This document shows, one piece after another, positions 1 through 8,130 of a DNA stretch of 64,000 bases. The stretch's first letter is position 1. Each line of letters opens with the position of its first letter. Origin of the DNA: JAENVT01 sp963805445 (lineage in GTDB: Bacteria > Actinomycetota > Acidimicrobiia > Acidimicrobiales > Ilumatobacteraceae); assembly GCA_963805445.1 (NCBI GenBank), contig CAWDUI010000015.1:78746-142745 (forward strand). Direction: 5' to 3'. Under the pieces are notes generated by a model, which saw only the letters and a list, made by a program, of their open reading frames with translations, was not told where the DNA came from and ran no database searches. The position numbers and the translations under genes are program-made.

Positions 1-398
1 TGCTCCTTGCAGAAGCCCGAGCACACCAACGACATGTGCTGGATGCGGCCGTTCGGTCCGCCGTCGGCGTAGCAGTGCTGCTCGACGACGAAGTCGTCGT
101 GGCCGAGGCGGCCACCGTGGACGTGCAGGCGCCAGCGGAGCTGGAGCCGTGAGCCGACTTGACCGACGGTGGCGTCGAGCATCTCGTACTCGTCGAATCC
201 GCCGAACCACGTCGTGAAGGCGCCGCAGACTGCGTCGCGCCCTTCCCATTCGCGCAGGCCGCGGGGCACGAGTGCACGGAGCGTGACGTCTGGCTCGAGC
301 GCCAGGGCGAGCCGGTCGAAGTCGCCCGCCGTGAGCCGTTCGATGAACAGGCCGGCGGTGGCGAACTGTGGTCCAGTTGGGGAAGTGACTGTCGTCAT
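1..398 (-). CDS. SnoaL-like (NTF2-fold) domain protein, 3' end cut by window
   Basis: The gene starts at an ATG at 398 and runs off the left edge, so only the first 132 residues are visible. The sequence has the layout of a SnoaL-like/NTF2 polyketide-cyclase fold: an N-terminal helix (FIERLTAGDFDRLALALEPD), the conserved W-E-G-R-D-A turn, an FxxWF segment, and late beta strands with the pattern LRWRLHVHG and HCYADG. Members act as small cyclases, isomerases or ligand-binding proteins; no substrate can be assigned. It lies 77 bp downstream of the HD-GYP/LuxR gene on the same strand and may be co-transcribed with it. Family call is fairly secure, function open. Confidence 0.75.
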   Translation of the reverse strand, partial: MTTVTSPTGPQFATAGLFIERLTAGDFDRLALALEPDVTLRALVPRGLREWEGRDAVCGAFTTWFGGFDEYEMLDATVGQVGSRLQLRWRLHVHGGRLGHDDFVVEQHCYADGGPNGRIQHMSLVCSGFCKE

Positions 399-474
399 GC
401 CACCGTTGTACGACGGCGTGAGGTGTGCTCACATCGGGCAGCTACCCCATCTTTGGTCGACGCACGCCGATTTG

Positions 475-2028
475 TCAGCCGGCGAGTGCATCGACAAGGC
501 CGGTGCGCATTGCGAACAGCGCGGCCTCGGTGCGGGTGCTGACACCGATCTTCGTGTAGATGTGCTCGAGGTGCGACGACACCGTCTTGCGGCTGATCGT
601 GAGCTTCGATGCGATCTCGGGGTTCGACAGGCCACGAGCGAGCAGGACGAGAACGTCGGCCTCTCGGCGTGTGAGCCCGGATGGCAACACGGCGCGACGG
701 CCGACCCGATGGCCGGCGACGCGCAGCACGGCATTGACGGCCTCGGGATCGAGCCGTCCGTCGCGGACCTCCTGATTGATGGTCGCCACGGCGGCGTCGC
801 CGTCCATTGCCGGCCGGTGCGGGCGGGCTTGGCGGAGTGCCTGATACACGTCGGCCGCAGCGAGCACCCGGGCCGCGGGCCCGATCGCACTGGCCGTCAG
901 CCCGTGCGGATAGCCGCTGCCGTCGAGGCGCTCGTGGTGCTGCGCGGCGCAGGCGACGGCCGATTTCATCGCCGCCACGCGAGCGAACATGCGCTCCGAG
1001 AGATATGGGTGGGTGCGTGCCCGCTCGCTCTGCGCCAGGGTCCACGGCTCGGTCGCATCCCACACGCCGCTGGGCACGCCGACCATGCCGATGTCGTGGA
1101 TCGCCCCGGCCCGGCGCACGTTCGACGCATCGTCGTCCGACAGCCCCATCGCCGTGCCGGCCTCTGCCGCCAGTTCAGCGACGCCGCGCGAATGGCCGAG
1201 GAAGAACGGTGACTTCAAGTCGGCGAAGTCGCCCAACGCGTCGAGTGCCGTGTCGAGCTTCTCGCCGGTCAAGTACTCACCGAGACGCGGGTCGAGCGCG
1301 ATCACCTGATCCCATGCCTGGAACGAGCCGAGCCCATCGAGAAAGAACTCGGGTCGGGCGCAGAACCGATCGACCAGTTCCGGGTCGAACTGCGTGCCGC
1401 GGCGTGATGTGGCGATCTCGACGGCTGCTTCCACACCGCCGGTGTGATGGAACGCTTCGATGTTGTCGGCGAGATGCACGAGCCGGATGGCGAGCGCCAG
1501 GTCGTTCTTGCCGGCGCGACCCGGCACGCCCTTTCCATCCCAGCGCTCGAAGGCCTGGATGAGCGGTGCCGACACGGACTCGCCGAGGTCGAGGCGGCTG
1601 GCCAGATCGCTCGCCGCCTGGCAATGGGATTCCATCACCTTCTGCACATCGCGGCCAGCGGTGGCCAGGAACTTGCCGACCATGCCGATCCTGCGCAACC
1701 TGGAGCTTCCGTGGCCGAGGTGCTTGGCGACGAACATCGCCATCGCCATCGGAGCGAGGTCGTCGTCGTGGCTGTCCGCGTACAGGTGCATCTCGTCACC
1801 GAAGAACTCGGCCAATTCGCTCGTGTCGGTCGCACATCCGACCCAGGTGAGCAGCGAGGTGTAGTACGTGGCGGCACTCAGCTCGGGACCCACCTCGGCG
1901 TCTTCGGCCAACCGCATCGCGATCACCGTCTGGCGCAGCACTCGCTCCATCGGACGACCCATGCCGAGGTCGGACACCAGCGACAGGGTCGCAACGAGCT
2001 CCGAGAGCTTCACACGTTCAGACGGCAT
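475..2028 (-). CDS. HD-GYP domain regulator with C-terminal LuxR-type HTH
   Basis: A 517-residue protein with two HD-GYP-like halves and a LuxR/GerE DNA-binding domain at the C terminus. The second HD domain keeps the metal and signature motifs (HDIGMVG near residue 310; HHERLDGSGYPHG near residue 370). The first half has only a degenerate trace (ERWDGKGVPGR). The last 65 residues are a classic LuxR helix-turn-helix (LTRREADVLVLLARGLSNPE, then ISRKTVSSHLEHIY). HD-GYP domains hydrolyse cyclic di-GMP or related dinucleotides, so this may be a transcription factor controlled by nucleotide turnover; that link is inference. The ATG at 2028 is chosen because similarity begins there; an in-frame ATG at 2094 would add 22 unlikely residues. 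Confidence 0.82.
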   Translation of the reverse strand: MPSERVKLSELVATLSLVSDLGMGRPMERVLRQTVIAMRLAEDAEVGPELSAATYYTSLLTWVGCATDTSELAEFFGDEMHLYADSHDDDLAPMAMAMFVAKHLGHGSSRLRRIGMVGKFLATAGRDVQKVMESHCQAASDLASRLDLGESVSAPLIQAFERWDGKGVPGRAGKNDLALAIRLVHLADNIEAFHHTGGVEAAVEIATSRRGTQFDPELVDRFCARPEFFLDGLGSFQAWDQVIALDPRLGEYLTGEKLDTALDALGDFADLKSPFFLGHSRGVAELAAEAGTAMGLSDDDASNVRRAGAIHDIGMVGVPSGVWDATEPWTLAQSERARTHPYLSERMFARVAAMKSAVACAAQHHERLDGSGYPHGLTASAIGPAARVLAAADVYQALRQARPHRPAMDGDAAVATINQEVRDGRLDPEAVNAVLRVAGHRVGRRAVLPSGLTRREADVLVLLARGLSNPEIASKLTISRKTVSSHLEHIYTKIGVSTRTEAALFAMRTGLVDALAG

Positions 2029-2215
2029 GCGGCGCAGCGTAATGATCGGCGCGTCGCGTCGTTGAGCGCACGTTCGGAGAACAGATCGTGCCATTGGTCA
2101 TCTGGTCGCGGTACTAAGGCCCTGGCAACGAACGGGTTCAGAGTCCATCGTGGAAGCACACCCTCGTGCCTGCCGCCCTCACGGTGTTGGCACGCTTGAA
2201 CATGTGGAGCCCGGA

Positions 2216-2848
2216 ATGACAGCCCGCCGACGGAAAGTCGTGTTTCGATTGCTGGCGATCGGTCTCGGTCTGCTCACGGTGGTTGCGTCGTGCAGCGCCG
2301 ACCTGCGAACTGGCGCGCTCGCGGGCGCGGTGCGTACTCCGCCGCTCGTCGTCGCGTCGATCAGCCTTCCCGATGCCCGCAACGATGCTGCGCCGGTGAC
2401 GATGAAGGCGCCGCCCGGCGAGTTGTACCTCGTCTACTTCGGCTACACGAGTTGCCCCGATGTGTGCCCGACAACGATGAGTGACATCAGCGTGGCGCTC
2501 GACGATCTGTCGGTTGCTCAGGCGAGCAAGGTCACCGTCGCAATGGTGACCGTCGATCCGGAGCGAGACACCGCCGGTTTCCTGACCGGCTACCTCGACC
2601 ACTTCTTCGATCACAGCATCGCCATGCGGACCACCGACGCTGCTCAGCTGGCGGCGGCCGCCAAGGCATTCGGAGTCAAGTTCGAGGTCGCACCACATGC
2701 GCCTGGCGATTCATACACCGTTGCTCATACCGCGGTCACCTACGTCGTCGACGACACGGGCACGGTCGTCGTCGAATGGCCATTCGGGCTCGACACCGAA
2801 GCCATGACATCCGATCTCTCAAGCCTGTTGAACAAGGAGGCCACATGA
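2216..2848 (+). CDS. SCO1/SenC/PrrC family copper chaperone lipoprotein
   Basis: A 210-residue SCO family protein, involved in delivering copper to the CuA site of cytochrome c oxidase and in thiol redox at the outer face of the membrane. The N terminus is a lipoprotein signal ending in the lipobox VVASC. The thioredoxin-like fold follows, with the copper-binding CPDVC motif (YTSCPDVCPTTMSD) and the distal ligand histidine in HTAVTYVVD. The ATG at 2216 is preferred over upstream starts because it begins a positively charged n-region (MTARRRK). The stop overlaps the start of the PCuAC gene (ATGA), so translation is probably coupled. First gene of a five-gene copper/heme maturation cluster. Confidence 0.92.
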   Translation: MTARRRKVVFRLLAIGLGLLTVVASCSADLRTGALAGAVRTPPLVVASISLPDARNDAAPVTMKAPPGELYLVYFGYTSCPDVCPTTMSDISVALDDLSVAQASKVTVAMVTVDPERDTAGFLTGYLDHFFDHSIAMRTTDAAQLAAAAKAFGVKFEVAPHAPGDSYTVAHTAVTYVVDDTGTVVVEWPFGLDTEAMTSDLSSLLNKEAT

Positions 2849-3407
2849 GCAGCAACATCTCGCGGTCCCGTGCCGCCAGACGCACGCTGGTGGCCGCGCT
2901 CGCCGCTACGTTCCTGGTCGCTTCGTGCGGCAGCGACCAGCAGTCCGTCGACGCGACCGGCTCGCCCGCCGCCGCATCGATCGACGTCAGTTCCGTGTGG
3001 GCGCGTACGTCGCCAATGGTCGCCGAAGCTGGAGCTCTCTACCTGACCATCGACAACAACGGTGGGCTCGACGATGCGCTCATTGCCGCACATGTCGACC
3101 CGTCGATCGCCAAGACAGCCGAGCTCCATGAAACGGTCGCCGTCGAGACCAGCATGGCCCCTGCTGCAGGCGGCCGGGCGGGACCTCGGCGACGGCAGCC
3201 GCCGAGACGATGATGGAGATGCGTCCGGTGGATCGGATCATCGTCCCTGCACAGGGTTCCGTCGTCCTCGCTCCGGGCGGGTACCACATCATGATGATGG
3301 GGCTCGTCGAGCCACTCACTGTCGGCAGCGCCCTGAACGTGACGCTGACGTTCGAGGTGTCCGGCGACAAGGTTGTGATCGCGACTGTCCGTGACACGGC
3401 ACCCTGA
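2845..3407 (+). CDS. PCuAC family periplasmic copper(I) chaperone, frameshifted
   Basis: The protein begins with a lipoprotein signal (lipobox LVASC) and then a PCuAC/DUF461 domain. Copper-ligand regions are visible: the histidine in AELHET and the methionine-rich stretch MMEMRPVDRI, then PGGYHIMMMGL. The first half (to about 3165) is in one frame and the rest in another; a one-base indel lies within 3165-3190, where the first frame turns into an arginine-rich shadow and ends at 3213. PCuAC hands Cu(I) to the CuA centre together with SCO1, matching the overlapping upstream gene. I treat it as one intact gene with a sequence error, not a pseudogene. Confidence 0.88.
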
Positions 3408-3781
3408 GATCGTCCAGCCGGACGCTGCGCTTCCTGGCGGCCGCGGTGCTGATCCCAGCGCTGGGGATCGCAGCGGTGTCGTGCGGCGGTAGCAACGGAG
3501 CGTCCGACAAGGCGTCGAAAGTCGTCGAGATCGTCATTCCGGCGGGGACGCAGGACAAGCTGAACCGAGGCGAACTCGTCGACGTGATGCCCGCCGAACT
3601 GACCTTCAGAGTCGGCGACATCATCCGCATCCGCAACGATGACACAGCCGACCAGTACGCCGGCCCGTACCTGGTGCAGGCCGGCCAGCAGTTCGAACTC
3701 AAGTTCGGGGCCCCCGGCCGATACGGGGGTCTGTGCAACCTGTCGGGCGGGGCCACCTACTCGCTCGTGATCACCGAGTGA
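3404..3781 (+). CDS. cupredoxin-like lipoprotein, start uncertain
   Basis: A small exported protein of about 125 residues. The hydrophobic stretch RTLRFLAAAVLIPALGIAAV followed by SCGG reads as a lipoprotein signal, and the remainder resembles a single cupredoxin (blue-copper-like) domain: VVEIVIPAGT, FRVGDIIRIRNDD, then GLCNLSGG near the C terminus, a cysteine-containing loop where plastocyanin-type ligands sit. The full ligand set is not clear. No ATG is present; the frame is open from 3395. A GTG at 3446 would cut the signal peptide, CTG at 3404 is the tentative choice, and a GTG at 3391 in another frame plus an indel is also possible. It lies between PCuAC and the thioredoxin gene. Confidence 0.65.
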   Translation: MRSSSRTLRFLAAAVLIPALGIAAVSCGGSNGASDKASKVVEIVIPAGTQDKLNRGELVDVMPAELTFRVGDIIRIRNDDTADQYAGPYLVQAGQQFELKFGAPGRYGGLCNLSGGATYSLVITE

Positions 3782-3794
3782 ATCGACGGTCACG

Positions 3795-4292
3795 ATGGGA
3801 ATTCTCGCGCGGGCTCTGCTGACATCACCGCCGTTCTCGCCACCGGCTGCGGCGATTCCGGCAGCACGAGTGCAGCGGCGTACTCGGCGAAGGATCTCGT
3901 CAGCGGCGCCGATGTATCCGTCGCGTCGCTTCGCGGGACACCCGTGCTGTTGGTGAGTTGGGCCACGTGGTGCACCGAGTGCGACGAAGAACTGTCCGGC
4001 CTCCAGCACTTCGCCGAATCGAACGCCGCTGACGGCATCGAGATCGTGGCCGTCAACATCGACGCCGCAGACGTGACCGACGAGATCAGCGCCAAGATCG
4101 ACAAGCACGGGCTGACCACATCGCTGTGGCGAGACAGGCGCAACGAGTTCAAGCGGGCCTTCGGAGCACTCGGTGTGCCCGACGACGGTCCTCCTGGATG
4201 CGGACGGCGCGGTGGTCGGTCTCTTTCCTGGCGCCGTCGACTTCGACGATCACGTGATCCGCGACGCCCTCGAACAGGTGCGGGTCACCTGA
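3795..4292 (+). CDS. TlpA/ResA-like thioredoxin lipoprotein, frameshifted twice
   Basis: An extracytoplasmic thioredoxin-fold protein with the active site WATWCTECDEE (CxxC), expected to reduce apocytochrome c or copper-site cysteines with electrons from CcdA. The start MGILARALL at 3795 is one frame away from the continuation ITAVLATGCGDSG (lipobox ATGC), giving an indel near 3825. A second indel lies near 4180: the frame leaves GALGVP, and the natural C terminus (VLLDADGAVVGLFPGAVDFD, ending in QVRVT) is one base away and stops at 4292. ccdA starts six bases later, so the pair forms a reductant-transfer unit. Family assignment is firm; exact sequence at the two indels is not. Confidence 0.82.
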
Positions 4293-4297
4293 GCGCC

Positions 4298-5101
4298 ATG
4301 GGCTTGTCCACCGCACTCGTCGCGATCGGTGGTGAGCAGGTACGAGACGGCTCGTTGCTGATCGCCATCCCCGTCGCTGTCGCGGCCGGCCTGGTTTCCT
4401 TTCTGTCTCCCTGCGTGCTGCCGCTGGTGCCGGGCTATCTGTCGTACGTCACCGGCTCGTCGGCGCAGGACCTCTCCGACGGAACCTCGGATGCAGCACC
4501 GCCACACTCCGCCCGGCGAACGGCGCTGGGTGCACTCGGCTTCGTTTTCGGAATCTCCATCGTGTTCGTCTCGTTCGGGGCCTTGTTCGGCGGTCTCGGG
4601 CGCGTTCTTCGCGACAACGAGGTCGTTCTGACACGGGTGTTCGGCGTGATCACCATCTTGCTCGGCCTCATGCTCGCTGGAGTCTTCGGTCGCTTCGCGT
4701 TGTTCAACAAGGAAGCCCGCATCCACACGCTTCCACGTGCCGGCATCGCCGGCGCCCCACTTCTCGGCATCGCCTTCGCGCTCGGATGGACTCCGTGCAT
4801 CGGGCCCACCCTCGGCGCGGTTCTCGGGCTCGCCGCATCCAGCGACAATGCTTCAGCGTCGCGAGGAGCCTTCCTGTCGTTGATGTACTGCCTCGGACTT
4901 GGCGTCCCATTCCTGATTGCGGGGCTCGCCTTCGATCGAGCGATGCATGCGATGGCCGTCGTCAAACGTCACTACCGTGCGGTCATGACCATCGGCGGAT
5001 CGGTGCTGGTTGCAATCGGCATCCTCCAGGTCACCGGCATCTGGACCCAACTCATGGACCGACTGCAGTCCAACTTCGGCGGCACCAAACTGCCGCTGTG
5101 A
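4298..5101 (+). CDS. ccdA: CcdA-type cytochrome c biogenesis transmembrane protein
   Basis: A 267-residue polytopic membrane protein of the CcdA/DsbD-beta family that carries electrons from cytoplasmic thioredoxin across the membrane to the thioredoxin-like lipoprotein encoded just upstream. About six hydrophobic segments are seen. The two redox cysteines sit in the conserved settings SFLSPCVLPLVPGYLS and LGWTPCIGPTLGAVLG. The ATG at 4298 follows the upstream stop by five bases. It closes the copper/cytochrome maturation operon (2216-5101); a 51-bp palindromic repeat begins 25 bp after its stop codon. Confidence 0.93.
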   Translation: MGLSTALVAIGGEQVRDGSLLIAIPVAVAAGLVSFLSPCVLPLVPGYLSYVTGSSAQDLSDGTSDAAPPHSARRTALGALGFVFGISIVFVSFGALFGGLGRVLRDNEVVLTRVFGVITILLGLMLAGVFGRFALFNKEARIHTLPRAGIAGAPLLGIAFALGWTPCIGPTLGAVLGLAASSDNASASRGAFLSLMYCLGLGVPFLIAGLAFDRAMHAMAVVKRHYRAVMTIGGSVLVAIGILQVTGIWTQLMDRLQSNFGGTKLPL

Positions 5102-5126
5102 TGTTCGAGCCCCATCACTCAACTCG

Positions 5127-5177
5127 CGAAGTGTGTACTTTCGATGCACAGGGGGTCTATCGAAAGTACACACTTCG
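5127..5177. repeat. 51-bp palindromic repeat element, copy 1
   Basis: Two perfect 19-bp inverted arms (CGAAGTGTGTACTTTCGAT at 5127-5145 and its complement at 5159-5177) enclose a 13-nt loop, GCACAGGGGGTCT. The same element occurs at 9795-9845 in the opposite orientation. It is clearly less GC-rich than its surroundings. It lies just downstream of ccdA and about 100 bp upstream of the sigma factor gene. There is no T-run, so a classical terminator is not supported; a REP- or MITE-like element is more likely. Confidence 0.85.
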
Positions 5178-5275
5178 TCCGGGCGTGGTGCCGTCCTGAA
5201 CTCGATCCAGTTCGATCGTCCTACGTTCTTGATGTGGAACTCATCCTTTTCTAGCGCCATGCGTGTGACCACACG

Positions 5276-5812
5276 ATGATTGAAATTGCGGCGCCTGAGC
5301 CAGAGCGGTCGACCACCGCCGCGCCGCACGAGGCGACTGTCAGCGAAGACTTCGCTGCCTTCTACGACCGTGAGATCCGCAGGGTCGTCGGATTGACGTA
5401 CGTGTTGTCCGGCAGCCGGGCCGGGGCGGAGGACCTCGCTCAGGACGCGTTCCTCGCCGCGTATCGCCACTGGGACCGCATCAGCTTGTACGAGGAGCCA
5501 GGTGCATGGGTACGTCGAGTCGCGGTCAACCGAGCGATCTCGGCCGGACGACGACGCGTCGCCGAAGCGAAGGCGCTCGTCCGTCTGAGCAGCGCGCCAA
5601 TTGCTCTCCCCGAACTCTCGGTCGACAACAAGGATCTGTGGTCGGCAGTGCGCCGGCTACCGCCGCGGCAAGCGCAAGTGATCGCGCTGCGCTACTGGGA
5701 TCAGCGCACCACTCACGAGATCGCCGAAATCCTCGAGCTCTCCGAAGCGACCGTCAAGAGCCACCTCCAGCGAGCGCGCCAGACGCTCGCCGACACACAC
5801 CCGAAGGACTGA
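5276..5812 (+). CDS. ECF RNA polymerase sigma factor (sigma-70 family, SigE-like)
   Basis: A 178-residue extracytoplasmic-function sigma factor. Region 2 is recognisable near residues 25-95 (FYDREIRRVVGLTYVLSGSR, then AEDLAQDAFLAAYRHWDRI), followed by region 4 (LPPRQAQVIALRYWDQRTTH, then LELSEATVKSHLQRARQTL). The next gene, six bases downstream, encodes a single-span membrane protein, the usual arrangement of a sigma factor with its membrane-bound partner or anti-sigma factor. The start at 5276 is the only ATG that keeps the whole of region 2. The signal it answers cannot be told from sequence. Confidence 0.92.
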   Translation: MIEIAAPEPERSTTAAPHEATVSEDFAAFYDREIRRVVGLTYVLSGSRAGAEDLAQDAFLAAYRHWDRISLYEEPGAWVRRVAVNRAISAGRRRVAEAKALVRLSSAPIALPELSVDNKDLWSAVRRLPPRQAQVIALRYWDQRTTHEIAEILELSEATVKSHLQRARQTLADTHPKD

Positions 5813-5817
5813 GACGA

Positions 5818-6913
5818 ATGCTTACACTCGAGGACCGACTCGAAGCCGCAACCCGCGAACTTCACGAAGTGCTCGACAAGGCCGCCCTCCGCCCGGCGAC
5901 GGCCGTGAAGCAGCGACTCCGGCGTCGCCGGCACGCTGTGACCGCCCTCGCGGCAATCATCACCGTGCTCGCGGTAGCGGGACTCGGCTTCGTCGTGACA
6001 CGCGACGTGGAGCCAATCGAGCCCGGCTCGTCGACATCCGATCCCGCCGCAGCGCAGTTGCTGTTCCCGCCTGGTGCCAGCGAAGCCGACGTGCACCTCT
6101 ACCTCGGTCCCGATCTCCCCACGTCTGCCAAAGTCATCATTGAAGCTCCCGACGGCGCGCTGTTCCGTGTCGCGATCAGCGAGCGTGGGGGATGGCAAGA
6201 GACACCCGATGTGGAGCGTCGCGATTTCAATGGTCGAACGTTCACCGTCGAATCCGTCGACAGCGAACTCGCCTATGTCTCCCTGAATGATTGTGCTGTC
6301 GTCGGCGTCGACCAGTGGGCTCCGAACGCACAGGCGTGGGACGCTGATGCGTCGGCTCTCCTCGATACGTTGACGATCAACGGGCTCACCGCCAACGTCG
6401 CCTTGCAGTCGGGGTGGAGGTCGTACGGCGTCAGCCACGGTGGCCACCTCGTCCAACTCGCGTTCAGTTCCAAAGCCGCTGGTTCCCCGCGCGGTGTCGC
6501 GTTCGATGCAGGCACCGGATTCGGCGGTTGCGGCGATCTTTCGACTCACCCCCGCAGACGGGCCATTCATGTCGACCACCTTCAACAACCAACGGGCATG
6601 GACTGTCAGCGATACAGCCAACTCAACGGTGTCTCTCATTTGGCAGGACGGACCGAATGCGGTCGGACTGTCGGGACAAGCGTCTCTCGAGGAACTCAAG
6701 CAGATCGCCGGCAGCCTCGAGCACAACCACGCCGACGAGTGGGCGCGCGTCCTTTCCTCAGGCGAAAACCTGACAGGCACCCAAGGCACTACACCACCCG
6801 CGACAGCAGCGCCCGGAGTGTCGACGGCCAGTGCCAACAGTTGCGGCACCCCGACGCTCACGATCACACAGGCGAACGCAACGTCGCCGAACTCGCCACA
6901 GACCACTTGGTGA
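5818..6913 (+). CDS. single-span membrane protein, likely partner/anti-sigma of the ECF factor, frameshifted
   Basis: About 365 residues: a cytoplasmic N terminus of about 45 residues (MLTLEDRLEAATRELHEVLD), one transmembrane helix (AVTALAAIITVLAVAGLGFV) and a large extracytoplasmic part with no family I recognise. The frame changes near 6540, after FDAGTGFGGCG; the continuation (FRLTPADGPFMSTTFNNQRA to SPNSPQTTW) ends at 6913. The cytoplasmic N terminus next to a sigma factor gene, separated by five bases, suggests that it sequesters or senses for that sigma factor. This role is inferred from position and topology only; no classical zinc anti-sigma motif (HxxxCxxC) is present. Confidence 0.7.
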
Positions 6914-7332
6914 GATGCCGCAGTGAAGAGCAGGTCCGGAAATTCTTCCAATCCGCTAGTCAGGTGATGTTCGTCGGCAGACCTGCGGGCGATGTGCATT
7001 CGCGGTCGGAGGTTCGGTGATACCAGTCCGCCATTTCGATGACCGGTGCGTTGAAGAGCGATGAGTTCAGCACGTCAACCCAGCGTCCCGCTTGCTCGCA
7101 TCGACGGAACGCGGACTGCCACTGACGTGGATGTAAGCAACCTCCGACGCAACACGACAGGCTGAACTGTCACAGCGACAGGACAGACTGTCGACTCCCC
7201 AGTGAGAGACAGTTGCGGAACATGGCCGGCGCAGCGATCCGCCGATCGGCGTGCGACCGGGCGCTCGGCGCTATCGACACGGGAGGCGTCGTGGTAGGCA
7301 TGGTGGTCTACCGCGATGCACAAGGAGGCCTT
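6914..7332. other. gene-poor stretch with a protein-like remnant
   Basis: No convincing gene is present. On the minus strand, 6960-7135 reads as an uninterrupted protein-like string (RQWQSAFRRCEQAGRWVDVL, then NSSLFNAPVIEMADWYHRTS) ending at a TGA at 6960-6962, but it has no start codon or ribosome binding site; it may be the tail of a decayed gene. From about 7150 to 7212 the plus strand repeats GACAG/CTGTC several times (GACAGGCTGAACTGTCAC and similar), which could be a regulatory region for the downstream CMD gene. Confidence 0.4.
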
Positions 7333-8109
7333 GTGGACCGAGAAGCGCTGAGCGCCGAGAAGTACGAGCAGCTGTTCGGCGCGCCGCCTGACCTGGCGGC
7401 TGGACCAGACCCCGAGCTGATGGCAATTCTTCGCCGTGTGATCTTCGGCGAGGTCTTTCACATCGGCGGCCTTGATGACCGCACTCGCGAACTGATCACC
7501 GTTGTGGTGCTGGTGACGAACCAGACGCTGCCGCAGCTTCGTTCGCACACCGCAGCAGCGCTCAACGTCGGCGCTACCCCTGTCGAGATTCGCGAGGCGG
7601 TGTATCAGTGTGCGCCGTTTCTTGGCTTCCCCAAGACGCTGAATGGCGTCGCTGTCATCAACGAGGTGTTCGCCGAACGCGGCATTGAGCTGCCCTTGCC
7701 TGATCAGGCGAGGGTCGTGGAAGACGAGCGTTTTGAACGAGGTCGAGCAATCCAGCATCCGCTTTACGGGGACACGATCCGCGACAACCTCGCCGGTCTG
7801 CCCGATGACCTTCTCGGCGTCGTGCCGCGCTTGCTGACCGAGTTCTGCTTCGGTGACTTCTACACCCGGTCGGGTCTCGATATTGCGCTCCGCGAGCTGT
7901 TGGTGTTGTGCCTGTTGGCGGCGCTCGGCGGCGATGAAGCGCAGCTGCAGTCCCACACCGCGGGGAACATCAAGGTGGGCAACACCGTGGATGTCCAGAT
8001 CGCCGCCATGATTCACTGCATTCCCTACGTCGGGTTCCCGCGAGCGCTGAACGCGATCCGCACCATCAGCCAGGTCGCGACACCCAGACCTGCCGATCTC
8101 GCGCAGTAG
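7333..8109 (+). CDS. carboxymuconolactone decarboxylase (AhpD-fold) family protein, two CMD domains
   Basis: A 258-residue protein with two consecutive AhpD/CMD-like units. The first includes RELITVVVLVTNQTLPQLRS then HTAAALNVGATPVEIREAVY; the second repeats the pattern with LRELLVLCLLAALGGDEAQL then HTAGNIKVGNTVDVQIAAMI. The canonical CxxC peroxidase pair of AhpD is missing, so gamma-carboxymuconolactone decarboxylase-type or unknown activity is more likely than peroxidase. The GTG at 7333 is chosen because a strong Shine-Dalgarno sequence (AAGGAGG) lies just upstream. An in-frame ATG at 7222 would add 37 residues with no similarity to the family. It stands alone, convergent with the VOC gene. 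Confidence 0.82.
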   Translation: MDREALSAEKYEQLFGAPPDLAAGPDPELMAILRRVIFGEVFHIGGLDDRTRELITVVVLVTNQTLPQLRSHTAAALNVGATPVEIREAVYQCAPFLGFPKTLNGVAVINEVFAERGIELPLPDQARVVEDERFERGRAIQHPLYGDTIRDNLAGLPDDLLGVVPRLLTEFCFGDFYTRSGLDIALRELLVLCLLAALGGDEAQLQSHTAGNIKVGNTVDVQIAAMIHCIPYVGFPRALNAIRTISQVATPRPADLAQ

Positions 8110-8130
8110 CGGGGCCGTTCGTGTCACGTG

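Noticed and set aside
5127..5177. Palindromic element as the intrinsic terminator of ccdA
   Set aside because: The stem is stable but there is no T-run on either side, and the second copy is in a different context; a repeat element fits better.
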